The notes beneath the pieces are model-generated. The model ran no database searches. It worked only from the letters and a program-made list of their open reading frames with translations, and had not been told where the DNA came from. Below are positions 1 to 6,889 of a DNA stretch of 29,454 nucleotides, one piece after another. Location: the IMG/VR virus record IMGVR_UViG_3300021247_000085, positions 1 to 29,454 of that record, one strand, 5' to 3'. Numbering within the stretch: the stretch's first letter is position 1; each line of letters opens with the position of its first letter. The position numbers and the translations under genes were made by a program. Source of the DNA: a virus.

Positions 1-267
1 TTTGCTCGTGCCATGAGCAATGGCGTAAGGTGGTTCTGCCCAGACATTTATGAAGGTCCAGTCTATGTTCCAGAGGAAATGGAAAACATCACAGAGGATG
101 TTCAAGCTGTAGAGGTGAAAAAACAGCTGAACGAAGACCAATGGAATCGCCTTATAAAGTCCATTGAAGAAGGTAAAACAGAGTTAATTGAGTGGGCAAT
201 GAACAATGTGGAAATGACTGATGAGCAATTAGCACAGATTTCTAAACCTAATGATCTGATTTTATGA
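1..267 (+). CDS. RecT-like single-strand annealing protein, C-terminal fragment
   Basis: The frame is open from base 1, so the gene starts upstream of the window and only the last 88 codons are present. The residues read FARAMSNGVRWFCPDIYEGP followed by VYVPEEME. This resembles the end of the RecT family core, where a conserved Arg-Ala stretch is followed by a Phe-Pro-Asp-like turn and a Tyr-x-x-Glu-Glu segment. The rest is an acidic helical tail, as is common after the RecT core. RecT proteins anneal complementary DNA strands during phage recombination. The RecE-like exonuclease at 1339-1896 and SSB-like protein at 2125-2385 support this. The ATG at 13 lies inside the conserved segment and is probably an internal methionine. 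The assignment rests on a short fragment; another annealase family is possible. Confidence 0.6.
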   Translation, partial: FARAMSNGVRWFCPDIYEGPVYVPEEMENITEDVQAVEVKKQLNEDQWNRLIKSIEEGKTELIEWAMNNVEMTDEQLAQISKPNDLIL

Positions 268-356
268 AACGCTGGAAATTTCGCCTTACTTGGTCAATAA
301 TTACTTTACTTTCCCTATCTATTTGGGCAATTATAATACACTACTCATGCAACTAA
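264..356 (+). CDS. Tiny single-pass membrane peptide
   Basis: A 30-codon frame starts at an ATG that overlaps the TGA of the RecT-like gene (ATGA) and ends inside the next gene, overlapping its start codon by 10 bases. It begins MKRWKFRLTW and continues with a hydrophobic stretch (about residues 9-27, rich in Ile, Leu and Trp), then HYSCN. The basic N-terminus followed by one hydrophobic helix is the layout of a small inner-membrane peptide. The ATGA junction suggests translational coupling. Function is unknown. It fills the 79-base gap between two genes that otherwise abut tightly, which favours it being real, but a frame this short could occur by chance. Confidence 0.4.
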   Translation: MKRWKFRLTWSIITLLSLSIWAIIIHYSCN

Positions 357-1348
357 CTACACAACAACAAGGCTGGATTCGTTTAGCCGACATGAAATCT
401 TCCCTATTTGAGGAACTGCAAAAGGCAGAACTTCAGATTCAGGGCATCCTCTCAGAAATCAATACTGAGAATCTAAAATCTGCGAAATCAATAATGTCAG
501 AGGCTAAAGAAAAGCGAATGTCATTTACAAGGCTCATAGATGACAAACTCATAAATCCTGCAATGGAATATGAGAAACGCATGGCTAACATCATATCTGC
601 TGCTGCTGTGGTAGAGTTAGAGATGCGTAAGAAAGCAGAACAAGAGGCATTACAAGCGCAAGAAATCCTCAATGAAGAGGCAGCACTTCGTACTCACATT
701 ATTAACGAATGGTTCAGAATCGCAGCAGAGAATCGGCTAAACTACGAAAAAGCCATTGAGGCATCTTATCGCAATTGTTTATCATGTAGGGTACCAGCTG
801 AGAAAATACCTGCGATGATAGCTGATATGCAGCACATTTTGGATCAGTTCGAAATACCTCAGATGACTAAATTTAATAGGGTTTTGGTTTCTGAGGTTCG
901 GGCAATGGAAATCTATAACTCCATTGACAAGTATGATCCTGTTTTCGACCTAATGAAAGCCAAAAAGAACGCTGCTGAAAGGTGGATTAACTATGAAATG
1001 GACTTAGCCAATGCTGACGTTGCTATAAAAGCTTTAGAGAAGGCTGCCAATGAGCGTGAAACTGCAATAGCAGAGGAAATAGCCATTGAAACTGCTACCA
1101 ATGTACTTATAGCACAAGCAGAGACAGTAACCATAGAAACGCCTAAAATAAAGCGTGAAATGAAGGTTGTCGTAGTAGAATCAGAATCTTGGGCAAAAGC
1201 GGTGCTGGTGAACTTTATTAAGGTGTTCCCAGTGGATAAGTTGCGTGTAAAGTCATGGAGCAAATTAACTTTGGCTCAAATGGCAGAGGCATTAGGCAAG
1301 TCAGGTGCTGAATTGACTAACTTACAAATGGAAGAGGTATGCAAGTAA
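347..1348 (+). CDS. Long alpha-helical protein of unknown function in the recombination module
   Basis: 333 residues from the ATG at 347; a TTG at 290 would extend it but would overlap most of the small peptide gene upstream. The protein is nearly all predicted helix and rich in Ala, Glu and Lys. Coiled-coil-like stretches lie around residues 15-130 and 205-255. Two cysteines sit close together near residues 144-147 (CLSC). The C-terminal 70 residues are more compact, with a WAKAVLVNF segment and a KSWSKLTLAQMAEALGKSG segment. I do not recognise the family. Its place between a RecT-like annealase and a RecE-like exonuclease, overlapping the latter by 10 bases, suggests a role in recombination or end processing, such as a scaffold or nuclease partner. 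That role is inferred from context only. Confidence 0.75.
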   Translation: MQLTTQQQGWIRLADMKSSLFEELQKAELQIQGILSEINTENLKSAKSIMSEAKEKRMSFTRLIDDKLINPAMEYEKRMANIISAAAVVELEMRKKAEQEALQAQEILNEEAALRTHIINEWFRIAAENRLNYEKAIEASYRNCLSCRVPAEKIPAMIADMQHILDQFEIPQMTKFNRVLVSEVRAMEIYNSIDKYDPVFDLMKAKKNAAERWINYEMDLANADVAIKALEKAANERETAIAEEIAIETATNVLIAQAETVTIETPKIKREMKVVVVESESWAKAVLVNFIKVFPVDKLRVKSWSKLTLAQMAEALGKSGAELTNLQMEEVCK

Positions 1349-1896
1349 GTAACGTTCAATTCTACAAGAACAATTTTGATGCTTATTCTAAAATAGTTGG
1401 TTTTAGCTACTCCTCTATCAAAAGCGGTGGGTTTCTACCCACTGCTAAAATGAGGCTTGGCACAGCTGTGCATAACTACTTATTAGAGCCTTCAGAATAC
1501 AATCATGAGCATCGTGAAATAGTTGTACCTATCGCAAATGCAATAAAAGCCGAATTAAGCGGTATATTGCCTTTTCTTGATACTGAGTTATCTGTAACGG
1601 CTGACTTCGAATACGCAGGAATGATTATGCCCTACAAGGGCAGGGTTGACATGGTAAGAACTGGTAAAATAGTCATAGATTTGAAGGTTTCAGAGTTACC
1701 ACTAAATAAGTCAATTGCTCATTTTGGCTATGACTATCAAGTTAATGGCTATATGGCAGCGACTATGTGTGACTATGGCATGATAATTAGGGTTGATCCA
1801 AAGACACATAAGATTGAAAAGAAAATGATTACGAAAGACACTACATGGTGGGAGGCTCAAATCCTTCGCCTTGGAGTACCAAAGGAAATTTATTAA
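1339..1896 (+). CDS. RecE-like PD-(D/E)XK exonuclease, compact form
   Basis: 185 residues. The order of motifs matches the RecE C-terminal nuclease domain (DUF3799-type): GTAVHNYLLEP at 41-51 (His45), GRVDMV at 101-106 (Asp104), VIDLKVS at 112-118 (Asp114 and Lys116, the DxK pair) and YDYQVNGYM at 131-139 (Gln134). These residues bind metal and DNA in this fold. RecE-type enzymes digest one strand of a duplex 5' to 3', leaving a 3' tail for RecT. The protein is shorter than a typical RecE nuclease domain of roughly 260 residues; the N-terminal helical part looks reduced, while all core motifs remain. It overlaps the preceding helical protein by 10 bases. Confidence 0.85.
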   Translation: MQVSNVQFYKNNFDAYSKIVGFSYSSIKSGGFLPTAKMRLGTAVHNYLLEPSEYNHEHREIVVPIANAIKAELSGILPFLDTELSVTADFEYAGMIMPYKGRVDMVRTGKIVIDLKVSELPLNKSIAHFGYDYQVNGYMAATMCDYGMIIRVDPKTHKIEKKMITKDTTWWEAQILRLGVPKEIY

Positions 1897-1906
1897 ATGA
1901 ACTGCA

Positions 1907-2098
1907 ATGATATTAATAATAGTTTTATTACTCGGTATTTCGTTTGTTGTATATTGTTGGGTAAATCTTTTTGACGTTGTAGATATTGAAGATTGGAGGT
2001 ATATGCCATGGTCTGAAAGGTTTTTTTACATAGCACTACCTTTTATTGCTCTTATGTTTGCTTTCTTATTAGTATTACAACTTTGTAAATTATTTTAA
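1907..2098 (+). CDS. Small two-helix membrane protein
   Basis: 63 residues with two clear hydrophobic segments, about residues 1-22 and 40-62, joined by an acidic loop that contains DVVDIEDWRYMPWSERF. It follows the exonuclease stop by 10 bases. Both termini would lie on the same side of the inner membrane. I do not recognise the family. Small membrane proteins in early phage operons sometimes serve in superinfection exclusion or host takeover, but nothing in the sequence shows this. The start at 1907 is the first usable ATG; an ATG at 1897 is in another frame and runs into a stop after 25 codons. Confidence 0.6.
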   Translation: MILIIVLLLGISFVVYCWVNLFDVVDIEDWRYMPWSERFFYIALPFIALMFAFLLVLQLCKLF

Positions 2099-2124
2099 AT
2101 AATTAATCACTAAATCCATAACAA

Positions 2125-2385
2125 ATGGCACTCATTAACATTAGCATCTGCCTATCCGACATCCCAGAATGGGCAAGAAAAAAGTCAGAAAACGGCAAAT
2201 GGTACTGCAGCCTGACAGTTGCAGACAGAAAAGAAAAAGACAAGTATGATAACACTCATACAGTTTACGTTAACAAGACCAAGGAACAACGTGAAGCCTC
2301 TGCCGATAAACATTACGTTGGCAATGGTAAGGCGGTTGAATTTACTCCTAAGACTGAAGAACCTGGCTCAGATTTACCATTTTAG
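2125..2385 (+). CDS. Putative ssDNA-binding protein with SSB-type C-terminal tip
   Basis: 86 residues. The body alternates beta-strand-like stretches with charged and aromatic residues (about 1-65), consistent with a small OB fold. The last residues are EEPGSDLPF, which match the acidic tip ending in Pro-Phe that bacterial SSB proteins use to dock exonucleases, RecQ and primases. The neighbours are RecT-like and RecE-like proteins upstream and a helicase and primase downstream, all likely partners. It is about half the length of E. coli SSB, as small phage SSBs often are. The OB fold is inferred from pattern; the C-terminal tip is seen directly. A candidate terminator follows 14 bases after the stop. 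Confidence 0.6.
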   Translation: MALINISICLSDIPEWARKKSENGKWYCSLTVADRKEKDKYDNTHTVYVNKTKEQREASADKHYVGNGKAVEFTPKTEEPGSDLPF

Positions 2386-2398
2386 TTAGCAATCCTTC

Positions 2399-2430
2399 CT
2401 CCTGGCATTTCTATGCTGGGGGTATTTTTA
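2399..2430 (+). terminator. Candidate intrinsic terminator after the SSB-like gene
   Basis: Arms CTCCTGGCA (2399-2407) and TGCTGGGGG (2414-2422) form a 9-bp stem with three G-T wobbles around a 6-base loop. ATTTTTA follows directly. The wobbles make it weaker than the terminators at 2993-3064 and 13771-13800. It sits in a 58-base gap and would end or dampen the early recombination transcript. Confidence 0.5.
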
Positions 2431-2443
2431 AAAACACAATAAC

Positions 2444-2791
2444 ATGAAATCCTCAATAATGTCAACAATCCAGCACATTAAGCTGGCAATCGAATTCGCT
2501 CAAGATATTCAAAGATCATCAAAAGGTAACGCAGGAAAGACATTTAAAAACTATGAAAAGCATCTGCAATGGATTCTTAGAGACTTCAAGACTAATCCTT
2601 TATTCCCTGATGAGGTAAGACAAGGAATAGACAAAGAACTTAAATCTGATATGTTTGCACTCGAAGGATTAAGGGAGAAAATACCTTTGATTCCTGCTGA
2701 TTATAGGTGCGATCTTGAGGAGGCTATTGATGCGATATTAGAAGGTAGAACTGTAAAAATAATGATACATGAACTTAATAGAAATAAATAA
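2444..2791 (+). CDS. Hypothetical protein
   Basis: 115 residues, mostly helical by pattern, with a charged central part and no membrane segment or known motif. It starts 52 bases after the SSB-like gene, downstream of a candidate terminator, and overlaps the next small gene by 23 bases. A second methionine at residue 6 (MSTIQHIKLA) is an alternative start. I do not recognise the family. The position at the edge of the replication block suggests an early-expressed accessory role, but no function can be read from the sequence. Confidence 0.65.
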   Translation: MKSSIMSTIQHIKLAIEFAQDIQRSSKGNAGKTFKNYEKHLQWILRDFKTNPLFPDEVRQGIDKELKSDMFALEGLREKIPLIPADYRCDLEEAIDAILEGRTVKIMIHELNRNK

Positions 2792-2945
2792 AGCAGGATT
2801 AATTGAAGGCATAAATGGATTAATGATAAAGCCTTCAACTTTAAGAGAATTACGAATAGCAATAGAATTAACGCTGGAGATGTATAAAACGGAAGAAATA
2901 AGTGATGAAATGGTGGATATAATTAATAAAAATCTGGTAAAATAG
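2769..2945 (+). CDS. Small hypothetical protein overlapping the previous gene
   Basis: 58 residues beginning MNLIEINKAGLIEGINGLMI, predicted as two or three amphipathic helices with an acidic middle (YKTEEISDEMVDIINKN). It starts 23 bases before the end of the upstream gene and stops at 2945, immediately before the -7 promoter-like box at 2946. Base composition is sharply AT-rich (about 25% GC in the first 60 bases), unlike the upstream genes. No family is recognised. The helical make-up would allow a small DNA- or protein-binding role, but that is speculation. The full-length open frame and tight packing support it as a real gene. Confidence 0.5.
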   Translation: MNLIEINKAGLIEGINGLMIKPSTLRELRIAIELTLEMYKTEEISDEMVDIINKNLVK

Positions 2946-2953
2946 TATCTTTG
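2946..2953 (+). promoter_or_regulatory. Candidate Bacteroidota -7 promoter element
   Basis: TATCTTTG matches the Bacteroidota primary sigma factor -7 consensus TAnnTTTG exactly. No clear -33 TTTG box is visible at the expected spacing. Transcription would start near 2960, just before the structured RNA. It lies directly after the stop codon of the 58-residue gene. Confidence 0.5.
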
Positions 2954-2959
2954 CATAGT

Positions 2960-3064
2960 TGGAGGTAGAAGCCCAGCAATTAAAAACATTTTAAGCCTGA
3001 AGGGGCGATACTGCCAAGTGTATGTACACTTGCTTCTACCAGTATCAAACCTTCAGGTTTTTTT
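2960..3064 (+). ncRNA. Candidate structured small RNA with predicted pseudoknot
   Basis: About 105 bases between a -7 promoter match and an intrinsic terminator, with no convincing reading frame. Nested pairings: outer stem AAGCCTGAAGG (2993-3003) with CCTTCAGGTTT (3050-3060); middle stem GATACTG (3007-3013) with CAGTATC (3040-3046); inner stem CAAGTGT (3015-3021) with ACACTTG (3026-3032), loop ATGT. The seven bases left on the 3' side between the inner and middle stems, CTTCTAC (3033-3039), are exactly complementary to GTAGAAG (2965-2971) near the 5' end, predicting a pseudoknot. The match can extend to nine bases (2964-2972 with 3032-3040) by opening one pair of each stem. The RNA could be free-standing or a leader that controls the helicase starting at 3068. 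I recognise no known RNA family. Structure is seen in sequence; transcription and role are inferred. Confidence 0.6.
2993..3064 (+). terminator. Intrinsic terminator formed by the outer stem of the small RNA
   Basis: The outer stem has eight perfect pairs (CCTGAAGG 2996-3003 with CCTTCAGG 3050-3057), plus a G-T and two A-T pairs. It is followed by seven T residues (3058-3064). Two further stems fill the loop. It ends three bases before the helicase ATG, so it either ends the small RNA or attenuates transcription into the replication genes. Confidence 0.7.
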
Positions 3065-3067
3065 ATT

Positions 3068-4570
3068 ATGATATTAAGACCATATCAGCAAAAGTTATCA
3101 GATGAATTAGCCAAATGTTTATCATCAGGTAAAAGAAAAGTAGTTGCACAACTTGCAACAGGAGGAGGTAAAACAATTTGTTTCGCCTCAATTTCAAAAC
3201 GATTTACTGATAAATCAGGTAAATCAGTTGTGATTTTAGTTCATAGGAAAGAACTATTACAACAAACAAGAAGGGCATTATCTCAGCATTTCGGCATTGA
3301 AGCACAAATAATTATTGCAGGAATGAAGCATATACCTGAAGCAAAAGTTTATGTTGCAATGGTTGAAACTTTAAAAAGAAGAATTGAGTGGATAAGAAAC
3401 ATTGGTTTAGTAATTATTGATGAGGCACATATTGCAAACTTTAATAAAATACATGAGCATTTTGAAGATGCTTTTTTTATTGGTTTTACTGCAACACCAT
3501 TAGCATCAGGGAAAGACAAACCAATGAAAAATTACTATGAAGACATTGTTTGTGGTGTAGATATACCTGATCTGATTAAGATGGGTAATCTTTGCCAAAA
3601 TGCTACTTATGCTGCAAGAGATGCAGTAAATAGAAATGCGTTAAATGTTGTTGGCGGTGAATTTGACACAGGACAAATGGCACTTGAGTTTTCAAAACCA
3701 AAATATATTAAGAATGCAGTTAAAATCTATGCAGAAAAGGCAAATGGTACAAAAGCAATAGTATTTAATGTAAATATTGAGCATTCTATATTAGTTAATC
3801 AGGCTTTTTTAGATGCTGGATATGATTCAAAGCATCTTGATGGAACTACACCTGAAAATGAAAGAGAAGCAATTTTAGCATGGTTTGAAATGACTGAAGG
3901 TGCAATATTGAACAATGTAGGAATAGCTACAACAGGATTTGATGAACCTACTATTGAAACAGTTATTGTGAATCGTTCTACAATGTCAATGCCTTTATGG
4001 TTGCAAATGACAGGCAGAGGATCAAGACCTATAAATGACAAAAAGGTATTTACAATTTTAGATATGGGTGGAAATGCCATTACTCATGGCGATTGGTGTG
4101 ATAGTAAAGATTGGACAGAAATATTTCATAATCCACCAAAAAAAGGCAAAGAAGGTGTTGCACCAGTAAAAGAATGCCCACAATGTTTTAAGATTTTGCA
4201 TACTCGTACAATGGAATGTGATGAATGCGGATATATCTTCCCACCACCAAATCCAACAGTTGAGGAAGAGTTAAAGGAGTTTGTTTTAGTAACAAAGAAC
4301 CTTGATGTATCTGAAATGATATCTAAAAACAAAGATAAAAAGCCTTATTACACATTTTTTCAGATAGGTTTCAATTTAGCAACACAGGCTAAATACAATA
4401 CTTTAGAAATGAACCAAGAAAAGTTTAATTTTATCCTCCGCACATATTTTGAAAAAGCTGAGGTTTGGTGTAGAGCAAAAGGCATAAAGTTTAACAAGTT
4501 TCATAGAGAATTAGCAGAAAAAACATTAACCGATAACATTAAAAAATCATTCAAGACATGGAATCCATAA
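3068..4570 (+). CDS. Superfamily 2 DEAH-box helicase with C-terminal zinc ribbon
   Basis: 500 residues. Visible motifs: Walker A ATGGGKT at 30-36, Walker B DEAH at 118-121, motif III TATP at 141-144, and motif VI QMTGRGSRP at 313-321 with arginines 317 and 320. Four cysteines at 370, 373, 384 and 387 (CPQC and CDEC) form a zinc ribbon after the second RecA-like domain. This is a RecG/UvrB/Res-like ATP-dependent DNA translocase of the type common in phage replication modules. It probably unwinds or remodels DNA for the primase-helicase encoded next, with which it overlaps by 13 bases. The start ATG is three bases after the terminator T-run, so its expression may depend on read-through. Base composition is AT-rich. 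Confidence 0.92.
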   Translation: MILRPYQQKLSDELAKCLSSGKRKVVAQLATGGGKTICFASISKRFTDKSGKSVVILVHRKELLQQTRRALSQHFGIEAQIIIAGMKHIPEAKVYVAMVETLKRRIEWIRNIGLVIIDEAHIANFNKIHEHFEDAFFIGFTATPLASGKDKPMKNYYEDIVCGVDIPDLIKMGNLCQNATYAARDAVNRNALNVVGGEFDTGQMALEFSKPKYIKNAVKIYAEKANGTKAIVFNVNIEHSILVNQAFLDAGYDSKHLDGTTPENEREAILAWFEMTEGAILNNVGIATTGFDEPTIETVIVNRSTMSMPLWLQMTGRGSRPINDKKVFTILDMGGNAITHGDWCDSKDWTEIFHNPPKKGKEGVAPVKECPQCFKILHTRTMECDECGYIFPPPNPTVEEELKEFVLVTKNLDVSEMISKNKDKKPYYTFFQIGFNLATQAKYNTLEMNQEKFNFILRTYFEKAEVWCRAKGIKFNKFHRELAEKTLTDNIKKSFKTWNP

Positions 4571-6711
4571 TCAGTTTTTATAAAAATATTAGTGAAAAGG
4601 TATCTACTGAAAAAATGCCTTTATCTATCTTTTTGTATAATGTAAAGCATGGTAAATGGGAAAAGTTAGCGCAAGAGATCAGAAAAATTAGCGATCATAA
4701 CCAAAGGCAGGAGAAAAAGCGTGAAATAATGCCTCATGTTACAATCTCAGGATACTTTCAGGAAAATCGTAAAATTGAGAACTTAACACTACATTCTAAT
4801 TTTATTGGAATGGATATTGACGATATTGAAAGCGAAATTGAAAGTACCAGGGCATTACTTTCTACTGATCCATATATTTATGCCATTTTTAAATCAGTAT
4901 CTAATACTGGGCTTTGTGCAATATTTCGAATTGATGGCGAAAAGCACAGAGATGCTTTTGATGCTATTGCAGATTACTTAAAAAACAAGTATCAAATTAT
5001 TGTTGATCCTTCAGGTAAAGATGTAAGCAGAGCAAGATATGTAAGCTATGATCCTGATATGCACTTGAATGAAAAAGCTGCAATATTTAAAAAGTACTTA
5101 CCAAAGCCAAAAAAGCTTAAAATAACAAACACAATATTTGTTCAAACAGAATTTGATGAAGTAATAAATCAAATGGTTAAAAAACAAGTTAATTGTGTTG
5201 AAGATTATCGTGATTGGTTAAGTATAGGTTTTGGATTAGCTGATAAGTTTGGTGAACAAGGAAGGCATTATTTTCATGCTCTTTCTCAAATTTCAGGTAA
5301 ATATGAAAAATCAATGTGTGATAAACAATATACACATTGTGTAAAACATAGGACAAATACTTCAAAAGTTACAATTGCGACAATTTATTACCATGCAAAA
5401 CAGGCTGGCATTAATATTTATACTGAAAAAACACGCAAAATTGCAGCCGTTACATCTTCACAGAAGAAAGCTGGTTTATCAGCAACACAAATAGCTGATA
5501 ATCTTGAAAAGTTTGAAGGTATACCAAAGCAGGATGCAGATGATATAATTAGACAAGCTTTTCAATCTAATGGAGATGTAAAAACAGGTGAAAGTATAGT
5601 TGATCAAGTTAGGGCATATCTCAGACACCAGTACCAATTGAAAAGAAACGTAATTACTCGTAAAATAGAAAACAATGGTAAAATACTTGATGAGATAGAA
5701 TTAAACACTATGTTTTTAGATTGTAAAAACATATTTACTGAATTATCTTCAGAGATATTTATGAAGATTGTTTTTTCTAATAATACACCATCTTATAATC
5801 CTTTATTAGAATGGTTCGAAGAAAATACTGGCAATCCAGTTGGGGTAATAGATGAGTTTTTTTCATGCTTTGATACTCCTGATGATATCAAGTATTTTGG
5901 TAAAAAATGGCTTGTTGGTGTTATTTCTGCTATACATGGCATACATTCTCCATTAATGTTAATTCTGGCAGGAGAAAAACAAGGTACAGGAAAAACTGAG
6001 GCCTTTAGAAGAATGCTACCAAAGGCATTAATTCCATATTATGCAGAAAGTAAACTTGATGCTGGTAAAGATGATGAAATACTTATGACGCAAAAACTCA
6101 TAATCATGGATGATGAAATGGGTGGAAAGTCAAAGAAAGAAAGCAAAAGACTAAAAGAATTAACAAGTAAACAAACATTTACGCTGCGTGAACCATACGG
6201 GAAAATGAATGTAGACTTAGACCGTTTGGCAGTTCTTTGCGGAACTACTAATGATCTTCAGATATTAAACGATCCTACTGGAAACAGGCGTTTATTACCT
6301 ATGCAAATATTTGGCATAGATCATAAAAGATATAATGCAATAAATAAAGATGATTTGTTTATTGAAGCTTATAATTTATGGCAGTCTGGTTTTGAATGGC
6401 AGTTGACTACTGAAGATGTAGAAAGAATGGCAAAGAAAAACGACAAGTTTGAGGAATATTCAGTTGAATATGATTTAATTAACAAATACTATCAATTACC
6501 TGAAAGTTCATGGTTTGTAGAACTTACTGCTACTGACATAAAGGTATCATTGGAAGCAAAATCAAGTCAAAAGCTATCACTTCGTAAAATAGGATTTGAA
6601 TTAAAAAGGTTGGGTTATGAATGCGAAATAAAAAAGATAAATCGAACTACTCAACAATTGTACAAAGTATCTGAAAAGACTGAAAATACCTATAAACCTT
6701 ATCCTTTTTAG
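4558..6711 (+). CDS. VirE/BT4734-type primase-helicase
   Basis: 717 residues. The N-terminal part resembles the BT4734-like/VirE-N primase domain: MDIDD at 85-89 (Asp86 and Asp88, DxD metal site), SVSNTGLCAIFRID at 113-126, and DPSGKDVSRARYVSYDPD at about 150-167. A middle region around residues 200-280 resembles a PriCT-type primase C-terminal domain. The C-terminal half is a VirE-type P-loop ATPase: GEKQGTGKT near 472-480, a Walker B IIMDDE near 514-519, and a later TTND stretch that fits a sensor motif. It would prime and unwind DNA at the phage origin. The iteron-rich candidate origin begins at its stop codon. The domain pairing is well known in Bacteroidota mobile elements. Confidence 0.88.
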   Translation: MESIISFYKNISEKVSTEKMPLSIFLYNVKHGKWEKLAQEIRKISDHNQRQEKKREIMPHVTISGYFQENRKIENLTLHSNFIGMDIDDIESEIESTRALLSTDPYIYAIFKSVSNTGLCAIFRIDGEKHRDAFDAIADYLKNKYQIIVDPSGKDVSRARYVSYDPDMHLNEKAAIFKKYLPKPKKLKITNTIFVQTEFDEVINQMVKKQVNCVEDYRDWLSIGFGLADKFGEQGRHYFHALSQISGKYEKSMCDKQYTHCVKHRTNTSKVTIATIYYHAKQAGINIYTEKTRKIAAVTSSQKKAGLSATQIADNLEKFEGIPKQDADDIIRQAFQSNGDVKTGESIVDQVRAYLRHQYQLKRNVITRKIENNGKILDEIELNTMFLDCKNIFTELSSEIFMKIVFSNNTPSYNPLLEWFEENTGNPVGVIDEFFSCFDTPDDIKYFGKKWLVGVISAIHGIHSPLMLILAGEKQGTGKTEAFRRMLPKALIPYYAESKLDAGKDDEILMTQKLIIMDDEMGGKSKKESKRLKELTSKQTFTLREPYGKMNVDLDRLAVLCGTTNDLQILNDPTGNRRLLPMQIFGIDHKRYNAINKDDLFIEAYNLWQSGFEWQLTTEDVERMAKKNDKFEEYSVEYDLINKYYQLPESSWFVELTATDIKVSLEAKSSQKLSLRKIGFELKRLGYECEIKKINRTTQQLYKVSEKTENTYKPYPF

Positions 6712-6829
6712 GTTAAGGTTAAAGATGGTTTAAGGATACGTAAATTTTATCCTTAACCGCTGAAAGCCTTATTGGTATTGCTTTTCATTAATTGGTTAAG
6801 GATGTTAAGGATAAAATACTATTAAAAGT

Positions 6830-6870
6830 TATATATATGTATATATATATACACACACACACACACACAT
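6830..6870 (+). repeat. Alternating purine-pyrimidine (TA)n(CA)n tract
   Basis: 41 bases alternate strictly between pyrimidine and purine: an AT run (broken once by a G) followed by nine AC units (6851-6868). Such DNA melts easily and can adopt left-handed Z-DNA under supercoiling. It lies between the two iteron clusters and could serve as the unwinding element. The exact unit number may vary by slippage or assembly error. Confidence 0.8.
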
Positions 6871-6881
6871 TATTACATATA

Positions 6882-6889
6882 TAGTTTTG
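6882..6889 (+). promoter_or_regulatory. Possible -7 promoter element within the iteron region
   Basis: TAGTTTTG matches the Bacteroidota -7 consensus TAnnTTTG. No -33 box is visible; the AC repeat occupies that spot. Transcription would begin near 6896 and run through three iterons into the nuclease gene at 6980. A chance match in AT-rich DNA is possible. Confidence 0.3.

Noticed and set aside
290-346. TTG start for the helical protein at 290
   Set aside because: The ATG at 347 gives a better N-terminus, and the added residues are read from a different frame of the small membrane peptide gene.
3022-3105. Short frame starting at the ATG in the inner hairpin of the small RNA
   Set aside because: About 27 codons, Phe/Tyr-rich from the terminator T-run, and out of frame with the helicase; most likely chance.
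6851-6868. AC repeat considered as a CRISPR-like or tandem gene repeat
   Set aside because: It is a plain dinucleotide run without spacers; kept only as a simple repeat.
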